DNA of 64,000 nt from Mytilisepta virgata (Eukaryota; Mollusca; Bivalvia; Mytilida; Mytilidae), in NCBI GenBank assembly GCA_028015205.1, contig CM051521.1, forward strand, positions 94,898,513 through 94,962,512. Direction: 5' to 3'. The translations under genes were made by a program, and so were the position numbers. Every line of letters begins with the position of its first letter. Position 1 is the stretch's first letter. Under the pieces are notes generated by a model that was not told the origin of the DNA, ran no database searches, and was given only the letters and a program-made list of their open reading frames with translations. Positions 1 to 12,718 of the stretch are shown one piece after another.

Positions 1-3000
1 ATAAGACTGTTGAAGATGATTACGGTCAACCTATTCGTAGTGCCATGTATAATTACCTCAGGTAAGGATTTGTATTAAGGGCCATAATAAAGATGACAAT
101 AGGACTAATCTGTTAATTATGTGAGTAAAACTTTTCTTATTGCACCAAGTAATAAAAAAATTTCAATAACAAATGAAAGAAGGGATTTGGTAAATTAATT
201 CTTGATTCAAAGTGTCTAGGCCAAACATAAAAATATGTTTGTTTGCCCTTCCCCGACCCACCATTTTTTTATTGGGTAGGTAGGTAGGCAAAATTTTTTA
301 TTTTATTCATAACACTTGTGTATTTTGCCAACATCTGGATGTGAACACGTAATTTATATATTTCTTTTGCATGTGTATATTTCACTGATATATGGCTTGT
401 CATTCTCTAATTGGCTCTAAGAGATCAGGGTGGAAAACATCTGGCGACGTAAGTTTTGATGCTAGACTGACATTCAAAGTATCTGATTTTCCCATACTAG
501 TGAAACCAGTATCATCGGTCAAATCTTTGAATACATCTTCCCATGTGTCATCAGTTGTGTAGCTAAATATGCTATTTTTTATTATATGGTCTCCACCTTT
601 AACACGTACATTTAAACATAAAGATATATTGCCCGTCGGCGGCCCTTTCCTCGGCGTCTCTGAGCACGCCATCTCCTTCGATGTGGAAAAGCGTTTGTAT
701 TCAGTGGGATCAGATCGGCGCTTCTTAAAGCGCTCAAATAACACTGACAAAATTGCGATGAGTAAATACCGAAAACCGACTATGTAAATACAACGCGCCA
801 TAACGGACAAGGAACAAAATCGGTAAAAAAAAAAAAAAATTTTTTTTTGATTCTTTATAAAAAATTTTCACTCGGGCCGATTTTTTCAGGTCGGTCGGGG
901 AAGGGCAAACAAACTTAATTTTATTTTAGGCCCTACATATGCATGATAAGTGAAGCTTTTGTAAAACACTGAGAAGAATCTTAAGTCCACTTGTTCCCCC
1001 TCGTCTTTTCTACAAAATGATTGTTTCTGCACTTCTAACTTTTTATTTATATCTGTCCGTTTCAAATATCCTTTGCTAGCTATTGTAGGACGCTTCTCAG
1101 TTTTCTCGCATACAATTACATGTATATCAATGTATATGTTATTACTATCAAATAAAGAAATCGCGAAGGAATGTAATTGGAAGCATCATTATTGACTAGT
1201 AAAACTTGCCTTTCCTCTGCATATTAAAATATGAGTTGCATTATGTTGTTTCAACAGAATCCAAAATCATTGTTTAAACGTATCGATAGAAGAGATTATC
1301 AAATAATTGTACTCGAGAGTAAATCTAATACCTGTTAAAAAAAAGGACAAATATACATAAGGAGCAATAAACACAAACCCGGGAAGACAACCACAAGCAC
1401 AACAAATAAACACAGAAAACTAAATAAACAATGAACAACACGAACTCCTATAAACACCAGGAGTGAACCCAGGTGCTCCGGAAGGGTAAGCAGTTCCGTA
1501 TACGGCACCCGTCGTAAAGTCACTCAGGTGGAAGTCACAAATCGGTGGAGGCACATGAAATGTTACGACAGTGGGAACAGTTCCAATATTATCTTAGATA
1601 TTGGAACACTGTAATGGTCAATAAATTCGTGATGACGACCGTAAAATTTCCTAAGTGATGACATCAACTTATCCCTGATAAAACCCTGGTTAAGAAGCTT
1701 TTGTGAAAGCAGTAATCCTCTTTGTCGAAAGGCAGGGTAACTCATGGATGCCCTTGAATGTTTAATCCTGGTGTCTTCAAAGCATATTTTCTCTCTATGT
1801 TTTGGATAAAGAACGAATGTTCCCAAGGAACTGATGGAAATTGAAGGTTTTCCTATGGACGATTACACATCATTTCCATGTCAAAGATATATACTTGGTT
1901 ACCTCAATAAAATAGCTGGTGATTGTGGAATCAGAAAATATATCAAGGTATCAGTATACTTTGTTACTCACCATAAGTTATCAGTCTAAATACAGATCAT
2001 GTCTAAAGGATTGATTGCTAGGCCTAAATCTGTAATTATTATATAACCATGCGAAACATACCAAAAAGGCCATCTAAACAGGGGTACTAATAATAAAGTA
2101 ATGCATGTGTACTCATATGTTTTTGATTCACACCAGAGATTTGATAGTAACTACAGATAGTATGCTATTCTAAACATGTACTTAAAGAGTCCTGCAATGG
2201 TTGGCAGGTCGGTTTTCGTTAACAAGAAGATAGCACTAACCTACTTGCAAACTTTGTTTTCTATTCGTTTTTCGTCTGAGAAAAAAACAACTTTTAAGAT
2301 CAACATGTATATATCATTGGAACACAGGCCAGCATCTAGTATTCATTCTAGCCTATAAATCAAAGTGTCAATGGGTTAGGTTAACTTGGTTGACTTTTAC
2401 GTCCAAATTACAACAGCATAACGCTTGCTAATTTTCAAAGAGGAAATTTGAAGTTGAATACTACTCGTGCATTTGAGCAAAAGATGGCCACTCTCCCTTA
2501 ATTCCATGCTTAATTGTCGTTGGTAAGCATGAATTTTTAACGGTTAACGCAGTATTCAGTCAAAACAAATAATTATTAACTTCATTTTATGATTTGTTGA
2601 CATCGTTTGAGGGGGTACCAAGCCAATTAAAATGCTGTTGATATGTAAATGATCATTTGATAGACCACTAAAAAATTTGTTTTATGTGCCGATCGGAAAT
2701 TTAATATGTCCACCACAGCCAGACTTAGTTTAACATTGAACCCTATGGGAAATTTGTACAAAGATTTTATTGTCAGAAAATACCAAGTCAATTGAAATAT
2801 TTTTGTGTATGAACAAGCATTAAATGAACCTCTACAAAAGTTCTGCTTTTTGTGCCAATCGGAAATTCGAGATGGTCGGCTCAGCCGGATTTAGTTTAAT
2901 ATTGAATCCTATGGGGAAATTGTACAAAGGTCTTCTTGTCAGAAACTACCAAGCCAATTGAAATGTTTTTATGTACTGTCAAGCATTCGATGAACCTCTA

Positions 3001-6000
3001 CAAAAGTTATGTTTTTGTGCCGATCAAAATTCTAGATGGCCGCCACGCCAGGATTTAGTTTAACATTGGACCCTATGGAAAAATTTGTACAAAGATCTTA
3101 TTGTCAGAAACTACCAGCCATATCAAATGTTTTTGATGTGTGAATGATCATTTGATAGACAACTACAAAACATATGTTTTATGTGCTGATTGGAAATTCA
3201 AGATGGTGGCCACAGCCGGACTTAGTTTAACATTGGACCCTACGGGGAAATTTGTACAAGGTCTTCTTGTCAGAAAATACTGAGCCAGTAGAAATGTTTT
3301 TGTTGCATGAGATCCTAGGATAAATGTCTGCTACAACAGTTATGGTTTGTGCCCAAAGGAATGAAAGCCAGCTGCCATAGCTGGACTTAGTTTAACATTT
3401 TAAACATTGGACACTGGAAAAATTCTTTAGTTTAAACATATTTATTCAAATAAATATTCATACATATGTACAATACAGACTGAGCATAACAAAATAGGAT
3501 TCAGAAACAAGCTGTAAGCTTATGTAAATCTGTTTCCTTGTTTCACACAAACAAATAATCAAGACGAAATGCTCGTTACACAAAGAAAAACTATGCATAC
3601 ATAACATTATTTATATCATTCATGACTGTTATATTTAAAAAAAAAAAGAAAGAAAAAGAAAAGTGATGTATCAAGGTGTAAATCTTTTACTCTTTATGAT
3701 AAAGTTCTGAACTTCGACAAGAACTTTCGCATTTTGTTCATCTGAAATACCAGGAGAACCAAAAAGCAATAAATTAACGTTTATAACAATCGGAACAAAA
3801 TTCAAAGCTGCAAACAGGTTCTGTCTGTGTAAAAAATATCTAGGACAGTCAAAGAAAAAGGGTGATGAAGATTCTATTGAACCACATACACAGTTAGGGG
3901 AATCAACAAGATTTCTCATAAAGAGATGCAGGTTTAAGGAGCTACAATCCATACGAATTCTCGTATGTATAATTTGACCCAACCTACTGCCAACATAGAA
4001 ATATGGTGGTACTTTGTGGCTACTGTTAGTAATATTCTTCTTAAACAGGCTTAAAAAGTCGCAATTCTTAATACTAGCGGGAAGTTTATTCCACTCTTTA
4101 ATAGTAGAGGGTAAAAAATAATCGGAATATAAATTAGTTCTGGTCCTTATCTCCAGAATTCTTTATATATCTTATCTAGAAGCACTGGACATTGTGGAAC
4201 AATTCCTTACAGATATTATCTAGAGGCGCTTTGTCAGTTGTGGTCACCTACAATCCAGGTGAATGATTCAGGCTCCATGGAGCCTCTGGTTATATCTTAC
4301 CATTAATATTTAATAAAATATACACTAAGATTTATTATAAGAGAGATGATTTTAATTTTCTGATTACTAATTCCCCCCTTCTCTGTGGAGGCGTTCCTAT
4401 TGCATCACGTTATGATGTACATATCACAGCTTGTACGTTTTACACGAATTTGCTCTAGGTAAGAAGATTTTAATGAACAAAGCCATACGATTGCTAAATA
4501 TAAACACTTCTATTACAACGTTATAGATTCCACAAGCTTAATGCTTTCAAAACGTTTTATAAGCGGGTTTTCCCATCCAAGATTGTATTATGATATTATT
4601 ATGATATTGTGAATTAATACAAACGTCTTACCAATAACACACAGATATTCGGGATTACTTAAGATCTTTTCACAGTGAGGGCGACAAATATGAAATTTAT
4701 GTAATTATGTAAAAATTGCTCTTTCTCCAAATGACTTAAATTTATACTAGCCTCTCAAGAATACTCTCGATTTCTATTGAACTCCATGGCGAGATACTAT
4801 TAAACGCTTTACATGCTTTATGAGTCTATTCTGATAAATAGAGCGACAGTATACGACCAACACCTGTGAGCGCCTTAACTAGTTTTACTGTTAAAACGAG
4901 GACAAGTTGACCCTGCTATCATGTAACCAATTTTAGTCATTTTGTTGTTTATTATTATTATAATATATTGGATTTTATAGTATGTTTTATACACCGGAGG
5001 GTCAGGATAGATAAAGGGGGGGGGGGGGATTTGGTACCTATAAAACCTGTACCAAGTCCAACTATACTGACACGTTCATATTTTTGTGTTCTTTTGTGTG
5101 TTTTTTTTTTGCACGAGTGTCGGTCGATTGAATGGCGTTAAATGATTGGTGTGTTATTGTTGACCGTTCGTAATATCCGTTTTGTCGTTTACTCACCTTA
5201 CACTCCAGATGTAGACCATTATGAAAGCTGTTCACTTATATTGTATATTAATATAGTTTTTGTTTACATTAACCCCACATTTAATTTGTTTGTAGGGAAC
5301 TGTTAAAACAATGCATAAATTGCGCACTGTTTAAAGAGAATGGCATTATAGCGAAAAGTTTTGCAGTTTTTATTTAACGCGTTTCTTGCAAATTGCATGC
5401 CAAATTTTTATTTTTGTGTATTGTTTTTTTTTTCCACACTACCCCGTTTACGGACTTCTTTAAATCAAAATTTAATTTTAACATAGTTCAATACAGAGGT
5501 AAAGTCAGTAAAGCCGGCAATGCCCGACGTAAGAGATACAAAATGGTTAGTTGAATATAGTGACATCAGGAAAAAGGGAGGCAATTATATCCAAGACTTT
5601 GATGTCGTCATAGTATGCGTTGGGTAAGATAAAGAAATCGTTAAAGTGGGAAAAGTACAGTATAACGCTCATCATTAACTGTTCACTAGCGTCAAGTTCT
5701 ACTGTACATGGATTAATAAAGACCACTTATCTTTATACTTGAGTATCAGATATGATAGGAGTACTGTGGATTCATTTATTTTCGTGGATAGAGAAAAAAG
5801 GCATTTCGTTGGATACGTAAATTGATTTCGAACTAATTTGAACGATCCAGGATACATGCTGATTTCACTTTTTGCGTTTGGAGTTTAATTGTTCTAATGT
5901 TATATGGTTATATAACTTCGGCTGTTCTTCATTTTGTTGATCTCACGATATTATATTGTCCTTGGAGTTTGATCATGTGAAAATTATCTTATTGTTCGGT

Positions 6001-8372
6001 ATTTGCTCATACTCATCATGTTCATAGCTGATGCTTAGATATTGTCGCACTATGAAATAGATTATTCAGAAATAACATTTTCTTTTCGGATGAAATGGTG
6101 TATCATCATGACGTTTAAGAATTGGCAGTACTTATTAAATTAATTTTTCAATGTCATTAAGGATGTACACCTCTGGGGAGCCAAAAATTTCTAGTATTAA
6201 ACTGTTTTTCTTATCCTGATTTTTTGGTTTATATGACTGTAAGAAAGTAATTTATGAAGAAAAAATCATATGTTGGTGGACTTCATTTTTTGCTACGGTC
6301 ATTTGAAAGTATCCCATTTTTGATGATTTTCCCATTTTTCATCAATTTTTACTGACCATATTGGTTATAAAATTTGAAAATTTTATTACTCAAAAAACTA
6401 CTTATCATAAGTACATAATTTTTTCACAGAGTTTAGTTGGATTATAATATTTTTAAAATTCATTAATATTTTCCACTTTTATCACATGTTTTGAAAGTAA
6501 TTCCCGAACGAGATTTCAGTGAGACTGAAGCATCAGAAGAATACATCCTTAAAATGGAACAATTGAATAGAATTACGAACTTACAGTTTTCGTGTCTGTA
6601 TCACAAACAGTGATATTGTATTAAGACGCTTCTTTGATCGTGTGGGTTATTGATAAAATATTTACATTTGCTCATAATGCTGATATTGAAGAGGGGCCAA
6701 AAAAATCATACCATAGATTTTCGATACAGAATATAGATCAACCAGTCAAAAGGAGGATCTATGTTCTATGTTGATAATAAAACAAGAATAAAGGAATCGT
6801 ACAGATGAAGATTACTTTGTCCAATCCTTTACATGATAAATTGTTAATAAAAATAGTTTCATATTCATTCGTTCTCATATGAAGGTTATATGAACCCTGT
6901 GCCATTAACCGTATTTCCAACAATTTGATCTCGAGCACTGCTGATGAGTTGTCAGTCAACGAAATGGTCATACAGAGCATCAAATGTATTTCGGTATTTG
7001 TGATACATTTTATTAATCCACCCATTTGTCCTTATGGGAGGCTCATCACATCTTTCAAAAAAACGTTATCATAAACCCGTTATAAAATTAAAGCTAGCAC
7101 TACATGAATAATTAGATGGTATTATTTGTAGAAACTGTACAACTTCAAATTATCCCACCATTGATGACGAAGAAAAATTTAATGGTTTGGTGATTCATAG
7201 TTTAAGATACAGACGTCCAGAAATGTTCGCTGGACAAACTGTAGCAGTACTCGGGGCCAACTACTCGGGTACAGATATTAGTTACGAACTCTCAAAATAT
7301 GCTAAAAAGGTAATAAAAACAATCCACGTGAAGTAAGTTCTGTTTTCTGCAATGATATTTGTTTGTCACAGATGAAGATCTGGCGACACCCCCATAGGGT
7401 TCATGTTCAGATGGCCTTCTGTGCAAATGTTCAGTCAACTTTCTTGCACATTTGAGGAATGTTAAAATTCTGATCGCTTTATAAAATCCTACACCCGGTA
7501 TTAATGCCGATTGATGTGTTAAAAATACTTAAATATTTCGCGGCCGCTAGTCATTTGATTTGAAGTTGAAGCTGTACAAAGTTCAGTTCAAGGTTGGAAT
7601 TTGTCTCAAGTGCAAATATCAGAGTAATCATCTGAATTATTTTAAAGATACTTTTAATTTTTATTCGTGATTGAAACCAAAGATCTTAAATATTAATGTC
7701 TAAAAATGTAATTTTTAAAAAAAAATGTATCAATGATTGGTTAATTGGTTATAAATACATCTCGTCTTGTTCACCTAGGTATATCTGTGTCACAGAAACC
7801 AAGAACTAGAGACTAAATTGCCTGAAAATATTATTCAGAAGACTTTCAGTTTTCAAAAGTTTAAGTCTACATCTATTGTACTGGAAAATGGCGAGGAGCT
7901 TCCCATAGATGCTGCAATATATTGCACTGGATTTAAATACGATTTTTCGATTTTACCAGATGGTCTACTGAAGATCAATCAACACAATTTGGTTTGCAAC
8001 TTGTATAAATATATTGTGCCGGCAAGGTATTCTTCTTTATACTTCATGGGCATCCCACGTGGAGTGACCTTTTTTCCATCAAGTGACCGTCAGGCACTCT
8101 TCATACTTGCAGCAATTGAAGGGTCAGCTCGAATTCCGCCACAAAAAGAAATGGAGAAAATCATTGCGGAAGATTCCAACAAAGTACTTAATGGTTATAC
8201 TCAGTGGGAATATGACAGAGAACTGTCTGAAATTGCTGGAAACTTTAAACCTTTTCCAAAAGTGTATAAAAAAATATGGGACCATCACTTCAATGTCTGG
8301 GCGGTTGACTTTGGCAAGTGTAGATCACTTTCATACAAGATAACTGGACTTGACTCTTTTGTTCAAACTTGA
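1..8372 (+). CDS. Flavin-containing monooxygenase (FMO), 5' partial, five exons in window
   Basis: FMOs use FAD and NADPH to oxygenate nucleophilic N or S centres, usually at the ER membrane or in cytosol. Exons read: 1-61, 1812-1947, 5487-5623, 7132-7309, 7779-8372, all with GT/AG junctions and a continuous frame (about 365 residues in view). Exon 1 ends in the FMO-typical DDYGQPIRSAMYNYLR stretch and exon 2 opens TNVPKEL. Exon 4 carries the family signature FxGxxxHxxxY (FNGLVIHSLRY) followed by the NADPH loop VLGANYSGTDI. Exon 5 opens VYLCHRN and has YCTGF, matching the ATG(Y/F) motif. The FAD-binding GxGxxG exon must lie before base 1. The second glycine of the NADPH motif reads Asn (GANYSG). 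Introns 1, 2 and 3 carry repeats. Related invertebrate proteins are often labelled senecionine N-oxygenase; substrate unknown here. Confidence 0.92.
217..932. mobile_element. Short element with about 45-bp imperfect terminal inverted repeats, in FMO intron 1
   Basis: The left end (about 217-260, containing GTTTGCCCTTCCCCGACC) is matched in inverted orientation by the right end (about 888-932, GGTCGGGGAAGGGCAAAC). The outermost bases also pair loosely (TAGGCC / GGCCTA-like). A 136-codon minus-strand ORF fills much of the interior. This looks like a non-autonomous DNA transposon or a small cargo-bearing element. No clear target-site duplication was found. Confidence 0.55.
400..810 (-). CDS. Hypothetical protein inside the inverted-repeat element (up to 136 aa)
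   Basis: I do not recognise this ORF. It is open for 136 codons on the strand opposite FMO; a methionine a few residues in (MARCIYIVG) is a plausible start. The N-terminus is hydrophobic (CIYIVGFRYLLIAILSVLF), a likely membrane anchor or signal anchor, followed by a basic stretch (ERFKKRRS). The C-terminal half is soluble-looking, with TTDDTWEDVFKDLTDDTGF. The ORF lies wholly between the inverted repeats, so it probably travels with that element rather than being a host gene. It could also be a chance ORF: there is no recognised domain and no second copy in the window to test conservation. Confidence 0.35.
   Translation of the reverse strand: MSVMARCIYIVGFRYLLIAILSVLFERFKKRRSDPTEYKRFSTSKEMACSETPRKGPPTGNISLCLNVRVKGGDHIIKNSIFSYTTDDTWEDVFKDLTDDTGFTSMGKSDTLNVSLASKLTSPDVFHPDLLEPIRE
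2600..3425. repeat. Tandem array of 165-bp units (about 5 copies), FMO intron 2
   Basis: The phrase (G)A(C/T)TTAGTTTAA recurs at about 2722, 2888, 3053, 3219 and 3384, spacings of 165-166 bp. Each unit also carries TTGTCAGAAA, CCAAGCCAATTGAAATG and a 'GATCGGAAATTC..GATGG' block. The same family recurs at 42090-42830 and, more diverged, at 61545-62375. It resembles the tandem cores of oyster 'pearl'/CvA-type elements. Confidence 0.8.
3432..4160 (-). pseudogene. 5'-truncated non-LTR retrotransposon (LINE) fragment, reverse-transcriptase C-terminus
   Basis: On the minus strand a frame runs from about 4155 to 3671, covering only the C-terminal tail of a LINE ORF2. It has the hallmark KEWNKLPASIKN block just before a CxC..H..C-type tail (CVCGSIES then FFDCPRYFLHRQNL). 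The 3' UTR follows down to about 3432 and ends near AATAAATATG. The catalytic FADD region is absent, so this is a dead 5'-truncated insertion within FMO intron 2. A fuller relative lies at 9040-11285. Confidence 0.75.
4170..5486. other. Non-coding FMO intron 2 sequence
   Basis: There is no supported gene. At about 4255-4283 the text has CAGGCTCCATGGAGCCTCTGG, a short hairpin of the kind that ends the tandem-core elements near 43310 and 62360, so an older copy probably ends here. A run of 13 G lies at about 5018-5030. The rest is AT-rich intron. Confidence 0.5.
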
Positions 8373-9039
8373 TAACTGGCGTACTTCTTACAGTTAGGAT
8401 ATAAAAAAATATATATATAATGGAAAAGCTACTTTATCATATTAATTTTTTTTTAATTTATGATAAGCAACATTATAAAGTAATATCGGCTGAATGAACT
8501 CATGTTTGCAGCAAATCTGTTAGAAATCGCTTTACACTAGAAAAGCTTATTTATTTTGTAGTACGTCGTTACTTGTTAGTTCCACTGTGATAACATGCAA
8601 AATAATAATCTATTCTGTTCCAACATAAATAATTCATTCTGTATCGTTCAGTATGTTTGCCTTAGTTGGATGTTATATTGATACGAATCCAAAACATCCC
8701 ATACAGTTAACTCCACATTACACATAATGGAGTAAGAAATAGTTGGCAATCGTACTTTCTAGGACATGTAGGAGGACCTAGCACTTCATACCATTCAACT
8801 CATTAAGATTTCCTTGCTTATATTGTAATAACTTGGAAACGCTTCAAATCCTGTAATAACTGAACGAGAAAATTTTAGAAAAGGATCCATGATTTTGGGT
8901 TTAATTGTTAAGCAATACATAAATTAGTTGACTTCAAAGCCATTCTGTTAGTTGATGCTAATTCCCATGTATATAAAATTAATATGAAATACTCCAATTA
9001 TTATAAGAGACTTATAAGTAAGGCTATGACCTGCTTATG
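8373..9039. other. Intergenic, FMO 3' flank
   Basis: AT-rich sequence after the FMO stop. It presumably contains the 3' UTR, but no canonical AATAAA stands out at a convincing distance. No ORF or repeat is supported. Confidence 0.4.
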
Positions 9040-11285
9040 TTTCATTTCAAACATTTTATTGAATAATAACATCAAAGGGTATTGGATAACAGGCAATGCC
9101 TATGTAAATCCTATCCCAACAATTACAAGATGGTACAAATAAGTAAAAGTAGCAATTGAACTTGAGATGTCAGTAATTCAACACCTCTTTCTCCACCCCA
9201 AGTGAACTCATAGTGATTTTAGTATCTATCATACTAATAATATCTGAAATACATGACTTGAGGAATAATAAATTAAGGATGAAATAGTGTATACAGATAT
9301 AATGATTTAACATAGTAACAATTGAATCTCATATGATCACTTGAGTATACACCAGAAGTGGAGTCAAAGATGCCAAACATATAATATTTAGTAATTTTCT
9401 AGTATAATAGTATAACTTTGATAGTATGAAAGTATCCACCTCATGACTTCAACTATTATGTCTTAGATATGCTAAGTTATATAAGGGGAATTAGCTATAT
9501 TTTAAAAAAGATAAAAATAAAAAAAAAACGAAATTAACATAAACGCCATTTGGAAACATGTATATGTACTGAGTAATAGGAATCAGTTTTTGATAGATTA
9601 ATCAGATAAGTATCAGTGAAAATCAAATAAGTACGTATTCTTATGACACTGAAATTAAAATCGAATAAACTAGCAATCTTATGACTATCAAAATGAAATA
9701 AGTTAGCAGTCTTAATGGACGTGTTTTAAGGGGCTGGGAGCACAGGATGTGAGTATCTTTTTGAGATAAATTAATTAAACAGTTTAAAACTATTGGCGTT
9801 TAACTATACATATATTATATATAATGTCGAGACTTGAAGACTCAATGCGTGTGTTGAAAGCATAATAGTTGATGCACATGGTAGCTTAAAGCATTTTTAA
9901 AACTATTGAAATCGTTCTGTACTCTCAATATATTCCAGAACAGATTTTGTTATTTCTGTATTCTCCTCCAGAGACAGATCGACTGAGCCATGTAAAAGTA
10001 TATGGACACTAAGAATATGAGAAAATTCGCTAAGTCTGGCAAATAGATGTTCTCGTGGAACACTGTACAGTGGACAAATATATAAGTAGTGGTAATTATC
10101 CTCAATATCTCCACCACATGCACAACTCGAGATCTCCGACAAATGCGAATTGAATAAATGATGGTTCAAATTACTAACTTCATTACGAAGCTGACAATAA
10201 ATAATATTAAGTTTGCGTGGACCAACTGAGAAGTGAAGGGGAGGTTTTTCTATCTCCTCGCTCAATTTGTTTTTGAACCCGGAGAGAGATGTGATATTCT
10301 GTATATCATCGTCAAGCTCATTCCACATATCTAATGTATGGGGGAAAAAGCTTTTCTTATATGACGTCGTACGAGCATTTGGTACATTGAAAAATCTAGG
10401 ATTTCTAATCATATAATTCTCATTTCTATTTGTGTGAGATAGTACATAGTCAGAAATATAAGCTGGAAGGAATCCATGAAGAGCCTTGAAAACGAGTATC
10501 AACTTTTGATTCTTGCGTCTGTTCTGCAATGATTCCCATCCTAGCTCATTATATAATTTTGTCCTTGATGTTCCTCTACGCATACCAGTAACAATTCTGG
10601 CAGCCTCATACTGGACAGACTCTAATAAGTTTGACTCTTCTTGAGTACAGTTATCAAAGACAACATTACCATACTCAAGAATGGGTCTCACAAAAGCAAC
10701 ATATAATCTCACTAAGGAGTTTCTATCTATATTGTATTTTAGAAGGCGAAGGATGTTTAGTCTAGAGCACGCCTTAGTATAAATATCGTTTATATGGTCT
10801 TTCCAAAGACCTTGTCGGTTAAAATTTAAACCAAGATGTTTATGATTATTTGTGTTCTCCAAGGCAATATCGTTCATATACAAAGATGGAATATTGACGT
10901 CACGTTTTCTGGTAAATAACATAGACTTTGTCTTATTAGCATTAAAATTTATTGCCCAATTGGTGGCCCAGGCATGTAGGTTATTCAGATCAGACTGAAG
11001 GGAGTCAGTAGCTGCCTCCTCGTCATCAACAACACAGTATAACGAAGTGTCATCGGCAAAAAGTTTAATTTTATTAGAAACAGCGTCTACTATGTCATTG
11101 ACATACAAGAGAAACAGGTAAGGATCCAGAATAGAACCTTGTGGCACACCGGCATTAATAGACTTCCATGTAGAATAATGACCGTCCATACTAACTCTCT
11201 GTTTACGATCAGTGAGATAGCTTTCGAACCATTCTAGTAATTTTCCTGATATACCATATTTTCGTAATTTGTAGAGTAAACCTGC
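9040..11285 (-). mobile_element. 5'-truncated LINE retrotransposon
   Basis: A minus-strand LINE whose coding part runs from about 11285 to 9903. The region 9902-9040 is its 3' UTR, ending near AATAAAATG as read on the minus strand. The upstream reverse-transcriptase domains and the endonuclease are missing; homology stops abruptly near 11285, typical of 5' truncation during target-primed reverse transcription. It sits between FMO and the Penelope-like remnants. Confidence 0.8.
9903..11285 (-). pseudogene. LINE ORF2 C-terminal part: reverse transcriptase palm/thumb and Cys/His tail
   Basis: The frame is open for about 460 codons; the first Met is at 11189, but homology (GISGKLLEWFESYLTDRKQR) continues upstream of it to about 11285, so no genuine start remains. 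Visible motifs in order are GVPQGSILDPYLFLLYVND, FADD (the RT catalytic aspartates), NANKTKSM, HLGL, and a C-terminal CACGG..YLYICPLY zinc-knuckle-like tail. The order fits Jockey/CR1-type ORF2 proteins. The retained part has no internal stop, so the insertion is fairly young, but without endonuclease and N-terminal RT it cannot be autonomous. Confidence 0.9.
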
Positions 11286-12718
11286 TTATGTCATAGATCC
11301 GTGGTAATGAGATAGGTTGTGCTTTTCGATATTTCTCTGAGGTCCAATAACTTTTTTTAGAATTGGATATAGCAGCGAGAGCACACGCTATATATATAAA
11401 GCTTGAAAATTGCTGTTTCTGGTGAGAATCGAGAATCTTCAGTATTTTACGCATAAATGATGTATTTTCTACCAATGAAATCGTTGATATGTATAATCAA
11501 AGTCTCTCATATCTATACACACTCTCCACTTCCGCGTGTTCTTTAAAGCAATATATTCTTATTAATGTTCCCTAATATTTAAGAATTAAAATGGTGTGAA
11601 TGGTGTATTTGTGTCATCTGTTTGTATTTGCATGATAAGAAATGACAATCTTAAGCTTAGGAATAATATGCATGGAAATATGTTTTCAAATGGTCATAGA
11701 AGCACAACACAATAAATATGTAACATCTAAAGTTCATCGAAATCCACATTTTAAAGACTAATCAGTTCAACTTTTATCTAGTACATAAAATCAACTGCAT
11801 TTATAACAATGTAAGATTGCACTTGTCTACGCAAAAAGTTCAAACTACCGTAAACTGCAACAAATCAACTGAAGCTAACATCAAGATACTGCTGTATAGT
11901 GTTGCAATAGAGGAATATGCCAAAACATGGGTCAAGAAAGAAAAAGGAAGTTCGACCACTAAACGTCTATGAGTTCTAAAACTATTAGTTTTTTAACAGG
12001 TAAAGCATTGTTCCGCCTTTATAACAATTATGTTTGAACCAGCTGACAAAGTTCCTAACAAAATAGTTTTCCTTCACACAAGTCACAGCATTGTTTGATT
12101 AAGCAGATGGGTATTGACAGTTCGTGTGGTAACCCCACTTACGCGTCCACTAATTTAAGATAACAAGCGCAGATGTAAAAACGGTGCTAATATGTGGCAG
12201 GGAAATCATTAAAGGGTATGATGATATTCTTAGAATTTTCATATTCTCTTTAATAACCTCATACGGGACCATAGATGTCAGACCTATCTTCAATAATTCA
12301 AGCAAATTGTTTCCTCCAATTAACAACCGGACATTTGGCTGTGACTTAGATCGATTGGTGGCCGTGATTCAGGTTTCAGATTTTTAAATTTGGGTAAGTG
12401 TACCAATTAAACTTGTTGTGGAGACGCGCGGATCATAATTCACTGCCGATTCCGACAGTAGCTTTCTAGTTATGATATTTTTCATCTTCCTTCAATTCAC
12501 ATTACTCTGAATGTTGACAAAATAAACTCCCTGGGATCAAAAAGTTTTACACTTTGTTGTCAGGTTTTGCATGATAATATGCCCTAGTTTCCTCACCAAC
12601 ATATCAATATTAAATTCATTTTGAAAAATTCTTGTCAAATATGCTACGTGTGGTGTTCACTTAATCTGTGTAATTATTGTAAATTCTATCAATCAATGCT
12701 CTTTCACTCCCTTTTGTC
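11286..12718. other. Intergenic with an old Penelope-like scrap near 11880-11970
   Basis: No gene is supported. At about 11880-11970 (+) the text encodes IEEYAKTWVKKEKG, resembling VEDYARKWTSKEQK of the better-preserved Penelope-like copy downstream, so this is probably an older decayed relative. A 67-codon ORF at 12184-12387 has no recognisable domain and is not called. Confidence 0.4.
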
